Shown here: positions 49,311 through 62,420 of the stretch, piece after piece
How the letters are laid out: each line of letters opens with the position of its first letter
Numbering within the stretch: position 1 is the stretch's first letter
Origin: Lepidonotus clava
Taxonomy: Eukaryota > Annelida > Polychaeta > Phyllodocida > Polynoidae
Direction: 5' to 3'
DNA length: 64,000 nucleotides
Assembly (NCBI GenBank): GCA_936440205.1
Contig: OW387136.1
Span: 31,105,927 to 31,169,926, forward strand
Made by a program: the position numbers and the translations under genes
Notes under the pieces: generated by a model
Database searches by the model: none
Seen by the model: only the letters and a program-made list of their open reading frames with translations
Told to the model about the DNA's origin: nothing

Positions 49311-51029
49311 GCCGGTTCCCTAAATATATATCTATATAATAATAATAATAATAATTATATATGTCATATAGCAGTATTTTCAATTTAGAAAATGTAATTG
49401 CATCCACAAAATATAATTTCAGAAATTCGCGAGATATTTGCGTCACTAAAATATTGGATTGTAATAGATGACAAACTTGGAAGAAATGTTAAGAAAACGG
49501 GTAATTCAGAGTCAAAGTAACCTTTATTTTCAGAACAAATTTTCTCTCTCGATTACTTCTTTCGTCTACCAACACACAAAGAACCTATGGCTAACCATTT
49601 ACTGCTTTCACAGATACATTACTACGTGCCACGTTCAGTTCTCATCAGTGTAGTGAGGTCCCATTCTCTATGGCACCTTAATCGATTCAGATATTTAGTA
49701 ATTAGAATTTTCTTCCCATTTTTTCATGTGTAATAAGTTGTTAAATGTAAAATGCAGAATTTATTCAACAGACTCGAGTAACTTGTTAAAACTGTAAAGG
49801 AAAACTTACACGCATAATATAATAGGATAGTTGTTGACACGTCTAGTGTAAAATCCACATAATTATTATCATGGGTTCAATTTCTAAGTAGCCGGTATGG
49901 ACCATCTAGAAGACCTAACCATGATTACAGATAGGTAAGTAGTTTCCAACATGTTCATTTGGGTATTTTCTAAAAGAAATTAAAGTGCGTGGTATGAGTT
50001 AAGAAAACACGAAACCAGGTTTTCAAAATTTCGCTTCTCGTGAACGTGCCGCTCCCGATTCATTTCAAAACAGTGCACGTTCTTCAATCGGCCCTATGTA
50101 GGAAGTGTAATACAATACACGTACATGATTATGTGCCTCAACATCGTCTACTCTAAAGGGTCATTTAAGACAATCTCAATTTGTTCCTGTGATCAACAAT
50201 GACAGGTTTGTACCTGTTCACTTTATCTAGGCCAATTCGTTCACTGCTCGTGCTATCCGCATTGGGTCATCTCTGTTAATATATATACTTCCATTTTCGG
50301 CGCCTGCAGAAGAATTGAACTCGCCTAGAGTTCATATCATAGCAACGTTTGACGATGCAATTAGATTACGTCTTTTAAATTCCAATACTCTGTGGTGTAA
50401 CTCAACTAAGACACTTTGACATTAGGCAAACTATCTGCCTCAAAGGTACCATATTGAACCACAGGTAACAACTTGCTTGTTTAAGTAAAGTTCCGGAGAA
50501 GACAACCACCCACCTAATCAAAATTCTCCATGCTTATTATTTGCAGTCGCGATTATTAATATACATTTTCCCAGCTTAAACCAAAACTAGTGTTGATGAT
50601 CCGAGCTGACCAAAGTCGGAATATGCTGGTCCAACTTACGACGTTTCAATGTCACTTTTGTTCTACCACTAGTTATCATTCCCCTTTTATCCGCTAAGCA
50701 CACGCACAGATTTACTTTGACTTTCTTACACCGTCATCCCGACTACCAATCACATGTCATATCATATCCACACATCGCTGCAAAACATCTTCTCAACTCT
50801 TTTACAACTCGATGAGGAAGAGAAGCAAAGCTGTTAAGACTATTATAGCCAAAGAAACCTGTCTTCACGGGTTCAAAAACCCTAGAACGGAACACTATTC
50901 ACATATATTACAACCACTAGACCACGCAACAACTGCTGCTTTCAATTCAGTCTGTTCCCAGTTAACCACCCGGGTGGCATCAAACTGCAACCATCACAGC
51001 CGTAGGGCATGGTGTCCTTGGGAGACTCA
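49311..51029. other. Intergenic stretch between UBXN11 promoter and SRRM1 stop
   Basis: AT-rich; a short (AAT)n run near 49337. The SRRM1 3' UTR must lie in the part adjoining 51030, but no clear AATAAA on the minus strand was found. Confidence 0.4.
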
Positions 51030-54000
51030 TCAACCCTCGTCCTTGGACGCTTTAGAATGCTGCATTGATTTCAGGGCCTTCTCTCGGAGCTTCTTCTCTA
51101 GATCATCCAGGTTACTGTCCGCATCTCCACTGTCAGATCCCTGTGAAGAGAACATGTTTGTGAACGTTATTGTCAAATCTTTACAGATATTGAAACATCA
51201 GGATTATTTTTATTATTTTTTTAAATGCGATCAGACCTGATGAGCTTGACGGCTCACAAAACATCAGTGGTTTATCCCTTCTCTCATATCATGTCTTGGC
51301 ACTGGTTGCAAGTAACTCAATTACTGGTTATTAAAGCTATACAAGAATTTCAGCCCAATAAAAATACGTGACATCATAGATACAACCGACCCCTAAACCT
51401 TAACATTTAAAGGAGGCACAGTCTGTAAGAGTTGTTTTCTAATGTAAATTACGTTTGAAGTATTTTTTCAACCTTTCTATTTTTTTCCTTTTGGCATGCC
51501 TTTATGGAAAGGACTATGTAGACTCCTCTGTTACCTCGTCTCCATCTTTATCTTTCTTCTGCTTATGTTTCTTATGCTTCTTATGTTTTTTGTGCTTCTT
51601 TTCCTTCTTCTTCTCTCTCTTCTTTTTCTTTTCGTCATCAGATTCCTGAAAATTAGTTTCACACAAACTTTAATTCCCGAGTCTAGGGAGGCATTCAATA
51701 TCAACTTCACCCGTCTAAACACAATTGATTTTAAGTTGAATATAATAATCACATTTTTCCATTTTTCTTTTTAAAAGGTCTTAATTTACAATATATAGAA
51801 TATCGTAAAAATGGCATAAGGGTTCTGTTCGGACGAAAAGCGTTGTATACATCTCTTCCGCACATAACTTTCATCAGCAATATTACCAATGACTAAATAT
51901 TATTGAACTTTAGGTCAGGATACAGTCTGTGTTATTTACCTCAGACATGCTGGCAGAGTTGGCTCTCCTCTGTTTCTGGGGTTCTGGAGACTCTGATCGT
52001 GACCGTCGTTTAACGGGAGGGGGAGACACAGATCGAGACGCCCTTCGCTTCCGTTCTTGCTGCACCACTGGGGGCGGGCTCGAGTTACCGCTTGCAGACC
52101 GATTCCTTGACTTGGCTGCAGGACTCTCTGATCGCTGCCGTTTACTGCTTGGCGGGCCACGTCCGTTCGGGCTGCGTGACCTGCGGCCAGTCTTAGTTTT
52201 GCCTCTGTCATCAGGCGAGCGCGAGCCCCGTCTATATTTTGGTGAGGGAGATGGCTTTCTTTGCCTTCCAACACTGGAGGGCCGTTCGGGAGAGAAAGAC
52301 GCAGAGCGACGCGCCTTGGAAGCCTTAGCTGGTGGTGGAGATGCGCGATCAGGTGAGTTTGATGCAGATCTGGATCGCCGGGTTTTGGCTTCTGGAGAGC
52401 GTGACGCAGACTGGGCACTTGGTGACCGCTTCTGTCGCGAGCGACTCCTCTGGTTGTTGTTGGATGGGGGACTCGGTGATACTGAACCTTCATGCTGTCG
52501 GCCTGGGCTTCTGTCAAAATTAATACAATCTTAATAAATCACTTGCAAAACATGTTGGTTGAATCTATTTCGAATCAAAAACCTTAGTGCATCAGACTGT
52601 TTTTTTAGATCAATACTTTCTTCTTACAGTAAAGCCGTGTCTCCTCTTGGCTGACGAAAAGTTTCTTTGCCAGGTGAGTCACTAGTGTTACCACCTTCCG
52701 ACCACGGCCACAAATACTCACCAGTCGTCGTATATTAAAGGGTTAACACTAATTGCCCTTTGTTCGTTGCCAAAGTGCAGACATACCTATAGGATCTCTC
52801 TTTCTAAATATGTTTGGTTTACAAAAGTTAAATTACCTGTCATTCATGGGGCCTTCATCTTTTCCAGCTGGTGATTTCCGCCGCTGCGGACTCTGCCATC
52901 TATCAGCAGACTGTTTGTTAGATTGAGGACTGCGAGATGACCGCCGGCGCTGGACCGGTGGTGGGCTCACACTCTCACTCCCACTTCGCCTCCCACGGGC
53001 TGGTGGGGGTGAGGGACTGGCACTTTGTCGTCTTGGTGCCCCTCGGGGACTGGCCTTGTTGGACCGCTGGCGTTTTGTAGGTCTGTTTGGGGACGTGCTC
53101 TGGGAGGCCTGTCTACGTGGTGGTGAGGGGGAGCGACTGGCCGACTGCTGGGTACGGCGAGGTGGGGGTGATACCGAACCACTGGGTGACCGGCGGCGCT
53201 TTGGTGGTGGGGAGCCACTGGCCTTACGAACCCGACGTGTTTCTTGGGGAGGGGATGGGGACTTGCTCACTTGCTGCTTACGTCCCCGGGCAGGTGGTGG
53301 GGGCGAGGCGCTCATGGACCTCTCCCTTGGTGGTGGTGAAGCACTGACCGATTTACGCTGTCTCGAGTTGCGGGCAGGGGGAGGAGGGGACTGGCTGGGG
53401 GACCTCTGACGTCGAGTCCTCTCAGGGCTCGGAGAACGTCTCCTCTGACCCCGGGCTGGGGGTGGGGAGGTGCTGGCCTGTCGCCGAGGGGGTGGAGAGG
53501 CAGATGCACTAGGCTGACGACGACGTTGGTTGGCCGGACTGGGAGACGGGCGCCGGCGCTGGGGTGGCGGTGAGGGGGAGGGGCTGTGCTGCTGTTGACG
53601 GCGTCTAGCTTGGGGCGGTGGGGACGGGCTGGGGGACGGGCGACGTCGACGTTGGGGAGGAGAGGGTGACGGGCTACGCTCCCGACGTCTGGGGGGAGGG
53701 GAGGCACTTGGACTTCTCCTGCGGCGGGGTGGCGGTAGAGGCGACCTGCTGATGGACCGCCGACGTCGGGGAGGAGGAGATGGGGAGGGGGAGCGTCTAC
53801 GGCGGACTGGGGAGGGGGACCTGCGGCGGCGGGGCGGGGAGGGGGAGCGGCGGTTACGGCGAGGTGATCTCCGTCGGCCTGGTGATCCATATCTACAAGG
53901 AAACCACGTAACTTGTTACTTTATGACTCATGTTGAACACAAGGATCATTTATGCTTTGTACAAAGATGTCAACTAAACTCAGAGCAACACCATATATCT

Positions 54001-57000
54001 TTACTTCCGTACAGTATGTTTATGCCTATTTTACCACATTCAATTTATTACATGTACCTTGCTTAATGCCAACTATATCGAGGTTTCAAAAACTAAAGAA
54101 ACCTGGCTTACCTGCCCATGTTGGGTCTGCGAGGAGAAGGCCGCCGTGGAGAGATAGATCTGGAGAAACGTCGCCGACCGACTGGGCTGTTACCACGGTA
54201 TCCTCCTTGGCGTCCTGCAGTACAGAAAATGTCAGGACTATCGTTTTGTGGCTAGTGATATGTTGTTTGCTTTGAAGAAAGCAAATGTAACGACTATGCC
54301 TTAACATACAGAGAGATTCAAACACTTTACCTTCTGTCGATGGTATCAGTGCATCCCAAAACCTGCTGGACATTTGGCCATGTCCGACACTTTTGCGTTA
54401 ATGTACCGAGGTTTTCCCATTAATGTCAAACTTTGCCCATATACATGGAATTTTGGTCACTACTATTTGCCTCTTTTCTATATATTTGTTCATATCATTT
54501 CCGGTACGACATGGAAATGTCTGTCGTCTTTTCGTTAAGTGTTGGACATTACGTCTGTCGTTTCAAAAAATTTCTGGGACATACTGTATTGTTTCATTGG
54601 GATCTACGTTTCTACTACACATATTATTGAGATCATGTACATAAATGTAATCTATTTGTCATAAATGTGTACGTACTTGGTGGTGGTGCATCATCTGAAG
54701 AATCTGACGAGCTCTCTGCAGCATCAGCCTGAGATCTGTAATGACGTCTCTTCTGAATTGACTGGTTTTTGTCGGGGGACGAATCATCTGCCTTCTCCTG
54801 TTATTAAATGTTAAAAAAAACTCATCATATCGAGTACAATATAAGTATCATATACACCGAGAAAAACGTTTGCAACTAGATAAAAAAAACAACTCCAAAT
54901 ATGGCACAATATCTTTTTGTTAAAAAAAAAAGACAAAAAAAACAGGTTGTTTCAATATTCATTACAAGGTCAAACAACTATTACCTTTTTGTTACGGCTA
55001 TCTTTGCGACCAGGCGAAGGGGACCTTGAAGCTGAAGAATCAGACCGTGAAGATGACGGGCTGCGTCTGCAAGAGAAAAATCAACAGTGAACAATCTGTA
55101 GATTGAAGTCAATAAGAGTTAATCTATAAACATTTCAGAAATACATGGAATTCAAATTATTGCCGACATCAACGAGTCTGGATCGGTACTGTTGAGCTTG
55201 AACAAAACCATCATTGATCAACTTATGTCTTTTTTCCATCATGTCTCATGATACTCTGCAAGCTGGAACATACTGCATAATTCAGTTGTCTGGGAATTGG
55301 GTCTATCTTTTCCCGTACTACATATACCTGCCAGCTAACATCGACACATTTTGGGCACAGAAAGATATTACACATTTACAGTCAAGGGAAGGACAATTTC
55401 ATATGTTGGTACGTTTCCAAAGGGTGTTGATTTTCAACATTATAGCAAATTATGGCTACAAAATCTTGGCTTACCTTCTAACAGGTGACTTCTTGCGCAG
55501 AGGCGACCTGTGCATTGGCCTTCTGTATGGACTGCGTCGTCGTGGAGACCGGCGCCGGATTGGCGACTGCCTACGCCTTGGGCTCCTTGACCTTCGTCTT
55601 GGAGACCTCGACCTCCTCCTTGGTGATCTTTTGCGCGACCTTGACCGTGACCTTCTGTTTGATCTAGATTGGAGAGTAAATTGAGGTCCTTTTTCAGTTA
55701 CGGAGGCTTATTGTCCACTTTTTACTATACAGTGTAACAACAATGTAGATTGACATACATGTACTCACTTTCAAGTGAACTGGTTTGTAAGTATCAAAAT
55801 ACTACTGTTAGAAGTGTTACCCGCATATGGGCACAACTTACTGCATGATAATGTCGCAATTATTTTTTATTAAGTTACCTTTTTCGATCTCTTGATCTAG
55901 TCCGAGACCGTTTTCTGTCCTTTCTATCTTTCTTTTTATCACTATGGCGATCTTTATCCTTGGTTTCTTTTTCTTTCTCCTTTTCTTTTTCTTTAGGTTT
56001 GTCTGCGTCCTCCGTCTTTACATCACCTGCCTCTGCATTACCCTCCTTTGCAGCACCGTCAGTTTCACCGTTTGTGTGGTTAGCCTTGACATCATTACTG
56101 AAACAAAGTCACCAGTTCGATGGTTCATGTGATGTAAGTGATCAATGGAGAGCCTAGCCTTAAGCTAAGTATTCATTTAGTTTACATTGAACCTAGAATA
56201 GTTAATAACGTTCTCTAAGACGAGTTTACAATCTGTAATTGTCTACAATCGGGGATGTAAGTAGGGGACAGCAAAAATTTCGGAAATGGCATCAACAATA
56301 TCTGAATGTATCCTAAAATGTTATGAAACTTGTTCTAAACATCAAATTTTGAAAGCGATTCTTGGGGGTGATGGAGAAAAAAAAAAAATCCCGACAAAAA
56401 TCGAAAAAAATTGCATCCCTGTACAATGATGGCAAATACTTCATTTAGTTATTATACTTTATTTAGTTATTACACTTTTGTCATACTACCATCTGAAGTA
56501 CTCGCATGATAATAGTACTACATGTGATTTTTTGATTTATACAATGTTTGTTTGTTGGGGTAGTTTAACGTCCAGCCAACCCTTATGGGTTCTTTCCAGA
56601 CTGCACAAGGTAAAACTTTTCAGCTTATTTTACGCCACAACGGCGGTGACTGAATATATGATATGGTTTAGGAGAAACCCGCCACCGGGTGCGATACCCT
56701 ACTCGTTGCGAAGAGATTTATACAATGCTTACTCTGTTGTACTGTCTGGGACTTTAGCTTCTGCATCCCCAGCAGTTGCTTCAGTAACTGTCTTTTTATC
56801 GTCCTCTTTCTCCTTGTCATCCTTGTTTTTGTCCTTGTCTTTCTTGTCCCTCTTATCCTTCTTGCTATCTGGGGATGGTGTCCTCGATCGTGATGGTCGG
56901 AGTCTTGGTGACTTGGACGGGCTGCGCTCCCCTCTACGACGGCTGCGGCGGTGAGGTGACTTAGACCGGCTCCTAGCAGACAACAGGAAGGAAAATCAAC

Positions 57001-60000
57001 CCCGTGCTGAAAATTCAAGTCTAGAATACATTAGAAAAGACAGCCTAGATGCTTAGAACTTTTAAGGGTTTAATGTCCATTTGTATCTGTAGTACAATGT
57101 GAGGGGATAACCGTGGGATAAATGTATCGTACTGCTTCATGCGAGATCATGTCCGATGAGCTGGAAATAAAATCACTAGACAATATTTTTTGGGAGTCAA
57201 ATTCACACCTGAAAATAAAGTATTTTAACAAGTCTGTAGGGTTTAGCCACCTTGTGTTTTTGTCAATATTACAATGCCATTTAAGCGTACGTATTTTGTC
57301 ACAGCTTCCGAAAATCTGTTCATTTGTCATCCGATACACATTTTGGCTGTAAGATAGAAAGGACTTGTCAAACTGTCCAAGTAGAGTAAAACCCCACAGC
57401 AATCCATTTCCTACTGCAAGTTGAAATATTGATTATACAAACTTGGGCACATGCTTAAGTGACGGCCGCATAGGCCTGCAAATATTTTCCACTTGATTTT
57501 GGAAGAATTTTTTAAATTACCATTTTCTAATGTTAAGTTTCCGTTGTTAACTTCGAAGTCAATGCACTTTCAATACACTTGTTAAGATCAATACATTAAA
57601 ATCTTAAATAAGGCTATAATCATAAATCAGTTTTGCACAAATACAGGATCTTTGATCGATAACATTGATTGCCATGTAGTCCCATCGTAATCTTTTGAAA
57701 CTATTATACAGTATAATTAGAGAAATTGGATTAATCATGATTTGTCTTTCTGTGTAACTGTCATAAAATATTTACACCAATAATTTGCGTTCTATGTTAT
57801 TTTGCAATAATATCACTATTTTTTTGAGGAAGACAGAATCACTAACAAGGTCTCAGGTGAATTATAAAGATTCAGGGTCGGTTCGAAAACTGAAAAACTC
57901 CGGCTTATTCGTCTTCTTTTTCTATATATGAAGGTCTATGGATTGATCAAATATGGAGTTAGACATACGAATTATCAAGCGAATTATCGATTGAATTAAA
58001 CAAAAAGATGCACATGTCAGGGTTAGCTCGCCGCCATCGTCCTCTATTATCGTTCACCTACACGGTGAGATTACTAACCTTTTGGCCGATGCCGATCGAA
58101 GATATGGACATAATTCTTCACGATATATCGACCCAGAATAGCTCCTGATATTATTAATCCATAATGTATACTCCATGAGGCTTGACGATGCCGATTTAAG
58201 GCGTGAAAGTCGATCACTCGCGGAGAAGACCTACACACGTGTTCACTGCGCCGCGCCATCTTGGGCGTCTGATGCAATAGGCCTGTGGTTTGACAAGTCT
58301 GATTGCGTGAGTTGCGCTTCGTCCCGGAAGGGAATATGCACGAAACATAGTCTGCAAAGAAATGCTATTTTCTGGGTTTACATCGATAAATAGCTTCCCA
58401 ACACATCGGCATCATAAATAAAAGATCGACATGAACCTCTATAGTGCATTAAGTCGACTGAAATGCGCGCGAAATAGGCAAGCAAACCCGACTGAGTTTC
58501 CGATCGGAGGCTGGTGCCCGCCATGCTCGCCGTCTTCACGCTCATTAACATAATTTATTCAACCGGCTTCAACACTACACGACACATCCCGAATGCTATA
58601 GGCCTTTGAATGCTGATGCATCAATGTTATACAGTTTGACCGCTGTCATTCTCCTACCCGATCTCGGCTAATGCTTTGTCAATGGTCAATTTCTGGTATA
58701 GGCATTAAATGTCACTGCAAACCGGAAGCAGGTTGAAATTTGCGATCTTGTTTCCGCTGGTGCTGGTATCGTTCAATGGCGTTTCCCGCCTAAATGACCA
58801 ACACAACACTCTGGGTTTGACTGGAGACGACGGCCCCGACAGCGAGGCCGGAGAATTATGAAGACACTAAAAGATATTATTGATTAGTCTGATCGCTTAA
58901 GAAATAGGACCAATAATCAGTTTTAAAATATATAACTTGCACATATTAAAGACCAGTTTCAACATAAACTTAAAAACAGGTTTTACCTTTTTGAATCCTT
59001 ATCTTTGTTGTCACTTTCTTTCCTTTCCTTCATCAGCGCTTGGTTTATCTCTTCCTCCTTCTTCTTCAGGTTAGCCTGGATACGTTCCTGCTCAGCCTGT
59101 TTCATGTAATGTATTTAGGAAGTCAAAAGATGCACTTGAAACGAAACCACTAATATTTACATCCGCAGAGCTAAATGGGGTTAATACCTAGTTCCTATAA
59201 TATGCTTCATAAAATATTTGATGCTATAATTCACTGTCCATATCAGAAGCGCTTGAACGCAAAGGTCTTTCAACGTCCAGTGCAATCACATTAATTTTCT
59301 TTTTGTTTGTAAAGTGATTACTGCGAGTGAAATGGATCTATCTTGAAGGTCTCTTCTTATCGTAACCACCACCCCCCCCTCTCCAATAAAAGCTGTGCCT
59401 AGCTTTCAGCAATTTTCTGTGCCAAAATATTATCATAGTAATCATAGTTTTATAAATATACAAAGACGTCGTACCAAAGAATAGCCTTCGAAGTGCTTAG
59501 AATGATAACATTAATGAAACAGTACAAACAACTATTGTCAGCCTTCTCAGGTGACGTCTACTTAACTTCTCCCACCCTTCCCTACTTAATTACCTCTCCC
59601 TTATTTAGACCAGTTTAACCAAGGTCAAATCACTAACCTCTCTCTAAATAAAAAATATTTTTTCTCTATCGCTTAAATATCAGAGATGCAACTCCCAGCT
59701 GACGAAAAAGTAGGAACAGTAGGAGACACTTTTCCTACATTTTTTCTAGGAGCAAGTGGCAGGGAAATAACCTTTAGGAATAGAGATCAGACACTGAATT
59801 TGCACTTTAATAACTTGAAACTAAAACAAAAATACTTTAAAACAGATATTAAAGCAATGTAGGAAAGATTGGTTGTCCAATCCAAAATCACCAAAAAGTA
59901 GGAAAAATGGCATCTCTGTTAGTGTTAATGGGCGACATTAGGAAAAACGAAATTTTGACCACTGACCTGCCTCCGCTTGATTTCCTCTTTCTTCTGCTCC

Positions 60001-62420
60001 AGGAATTTGGCAGGGATACCGCCAATGTTGTCCATGGCCGACAGAAGTAGGTCCCACAGTTCATGCATGAACTGGCGCGCGTTCTTGGCGTTAAGGAACC
60101 CGGTGAGGTTGATCTGCATGTCCTTTCCATCTGGGAACTGCAGCAAGACATAAGGGGAAGACCCCCAGTTCAGATGGGTGCACGACAAGGATAAAGCACT
60201 TTTTCTTTTTAATTTCACTGGCTTGCTCCTTTTATCAAAAGAGATCTCAGGACGTGCTAATATAATCCTTCAAAATTAAACGTCAAAGTTGAATATGTCC
60301 CCCTTTCTTCTTAAAACAGTGTTCATTTAGTGTTCAAATGTAGCAGAAACTTGAGGTCAGGATTTCTGAGCACTCCATGTGGCATGTAGTAATACCTCGT
60401 TGTGGTATCGCCATATGCCAACAGAGCCATTTGAGACGAGTTTGAGTAAAGGGCAGCTCATGAAATTAACAACAATAGGACTTAATTCTTTTTTTATCTT
60501 TTTTTTTAAACAAACGATTTCGTTTTTCACATACCACATATATTTTTCTGTGACCGGGAATGGATAATTATTTCAAAACTTATGACTATTATACCAAAAC
60601 CTGTGAGGCGTTTAAGTGGCAAAATCTTTATTTGTTGATAGCATTTTATTGACATATGTGTTATTGTTAACTCTGATGAGTCAAACCCCTGCTGCACTGC
60701 TTACACAGATGTGCAGGGATTTCTAGTCAACCAGCAGCGCTAGCCTCCTTGCCAGCACTGCTGAATTTTCAACCTGTGGAGAAATAAAAAAACAATTTAT
60801 TTACTGTCATCAGTGACAATCAAATTCATAGAAAAAACATCTACCGTATGAAGTAAAAAAAATAAGAAAAATGGAGATAGCACATGGGTTCTCGGGGGGA
60901 AAGTAGGCAATGTTGGCTATCACTGTTTTTTCAATGCATTAAAGAGAATCGATGCTCAATGTAGAACAGATGCACTAGGAGAAAATCCAAATCAATGTTG
61001 ACATCAAAGGTATTCTGTACTTTCCCTTTTCAATATTTTTTTTTACGTCCAACTATAGAGAACTACACAAACTACTTAGTACACAAAATAAGACTAAGGT
61101 AACTTGGAAGATTGATACAAACCATGGTAAGATGTGTCTATCAGCGTAGAATCCCATGTGTGAATTTTGTTTTACTAAATACCGTGCAACAGAGCGAGCG
61201 AGCGTTCAACCCTTGCCTGGACTCTTTGAGTTTCATGGGGGCCGTATATATAATTTTATCTAATTGTGAGAGGAAACAGTGAAGTATAAGTACTTGCATT
61301 GGTCACTCAAAACATACAATTACTTTAAAATAACCTACTAAACTCCTCCCCATTCATAAACATCGCGTTCAGAGTTTACCTCTATAAGTTGGAAGCGTCC
61401 AATACCACTCTTTGTGTCAGAAACTGGCAAACTTGATGACAATAGGTAGAAAATGTCCATGAACCCCAACGAGGAAAAGTTTTGATGCAATACGATCTGT
61501 ACTGACGTGAAACGCCCATCTAGAGCCAAACATTACACACAGAACCAAATGGAGCAGTCGGTCAAGACCTAAACAAGTATCTACTTCTAACATCCCAGAG
61601 CGGATTGGATATCTTTATTTCTAAAAATACCAGGTTTATAAGATCAACTCCGTTTTAATGATCACTCTAAGTCTGGTTTAGTGTATTAACACCAAGTACG
61701 TGGTCGCCATCTTGAATTTTTGGGCTTAATTATTCAAAATCTATTTTGGGGAGTGTGTATTTCTGAATGTAAACAAAGTTAACATGGTTAAAGTATACAT
61801 GCATGCAGCATCAACAGGTGCAGCGATTAAAAACATAGCATTACCCTTTCTTCTAACTGATTATAAACAAATTCGATGACGACATCGTCTTCGAACCCGA
61901 GGAGCTCTGTCACGCGTTGGTTGATCCAGGGCTTGATGGTGTCCAAGTTCACCTTGCTCATGTCCACCTGAAGGTATACAATTATCAATTTCAATTTTGG
62001 TTTTCTTTTTCTTTCGGCATATTTTATCTAAAATGAAGTAGATTTGTGGTTTCATTTTGGTGTTCGTGGTAGCATGAAGAACATAGATGGTTCTTTTAGT
62101 TCTCGCCACTATTTACGCCAACATCAAAACGTTTTACTGTGCTGGATTACTAGGGTAAACACCTTCTATTACTGTTTAGTTATTCAGTTTGATTTTAAAT
62201 TAAATGGAACGTAATAAGAAAAAAAAGTAACAGATATGCAAACAAGTCTTGCTTTGCCATCCAAGTTAAGACATTTTCAGAACTAGTACTTCTTATGATA
62301 TATACTTCAAATACCATAGAAACCTACCTTCTTGTGTTCCACGGCTTCTGGAAACCGCATCGACTTCAGCAGCTTTTTCCTCTTGTCCGCAAAACGATTG
62401 TCCTGGTCGGCACTTGTGCC
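51030..62420 (-). CDS. SRRM1: Serine/arginine repetitive matrix protein 1 (SRm160), first codons outside window
   Basis: Nuclear splicing coactivator that binds RNA and SR proteins. 1,096 residues visible, longer than human (about 904). Exons in order: 62328-62420, 61845-61967, 59967-60137, 58987-59096, 56733-56972, 55879-56097, 55475-55654, 54985-55066, 54677-54797, 54112-54214, 52837-53892, 51940-52510, 51535-51645, 51030-51140; all phases join. The first visible exon begins GTSADQDNRF, which in human follows MDAGFFR, so one tiny coding exon is missing upstream. The PWI domain (visible residues 32-129) includes IKPWINQRVTELLGFEDD and MQINLTGFLNAKNARQFM. Then come lysine/aspartate-rich and Arg-Ser/Pro-rich tracts, one encoded by a single 1,056-nt exon, a Lys/His stretch (KKHKKHKKHKKHK) and the conserved end NLDDLEKKLREKALKSM. 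Another gene appears nested in the intron 56973-58986. Confidence 0.95.
56547..56715. repeat. GTTG-led dispersed repeat, copy 2
   Basis: Begins GTTTGTTTGTTGGGGTAG then TTTAACGTCC, and contains ACGGCGGTGACT and GCCACCGGG. A degraded relative of 1527-1745. Lies just behind (minus strand) SRRM1 exon 56733-56972. Confidence 0.35.
57070..58259 (-). CDS. Small predicted membrane protein, two exons, nested in an SRRM1 intron
   Basis: I do not recognise the family. Exon 1 is 58079-58259, from ATG in CCCAAGATGGCGCGGCGC to the donor CCAAAAG|GTTAGT. Exon 2 is 57070-57413, after the acceptor TTCAACTTGCAG. Phases match (1 into 2) and give 174 residues with one stop; exon 2 alone is 114 open codons in AT-rich DNA. 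Exon 1 has an Arg-rich start (MARRSEHVCRSSPR) and a hydrophobic helix at about 32-47 (HYGLIISGAILGRYIV), suggesting a small membrane, perhaps mitochondrial, protein. An ATTAAA overlaps the stop codon. The start sits in a CpG-rich block with YY1- and ETS-like sites. Exon 1 is the stronger part; exon 2 could be chance. Confidence 0.5.
58240..58860 (-). promoter_or_regulatory. CpG-rich promoter-like block inside SRRM1 intron
   Basis: Contains the YY1-like CAAGATGGCG at the nested gene's start, CCGGAAG at about 58324 and 58721 (ETS-like), and a second ATGGCGGGC at 58524 that opens a 48-codon minus-strand frame. CpG density is clearly higher than in neighbouring introns. Inferred to drive the nested gene; it could instead be an internal SRRM1 promoter. 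Confidence 0.4.
59681..59918. mobile_element. hAT-like MITE with CAGAGATG termini (SRRM1 intron)
   Basis: 238 bp, CAGAGATGCAACTCC at one end and GGCATCTCTG at the other. GAAAAAGTAGGA and CAAAAAGTAGGA lie near both ends. A partial relative is at 40560-40617 (CCAAAATCACCAAAAAGTAG to CACCTCTG) in UBXN11 intron 10. No target duplication seen. Confidence 0.5.

Noticed and set aside
51929-52534. 201-codon plus-strand frame
   Set aside because: Antisense shadow of SRRM1 exon 51940-52510.
53312-53890. 192-codon His/Pro-rich minus-strand frame
   Set aside because: Out-of-frame reading of the large SRRM1 Arg-Ser exon.
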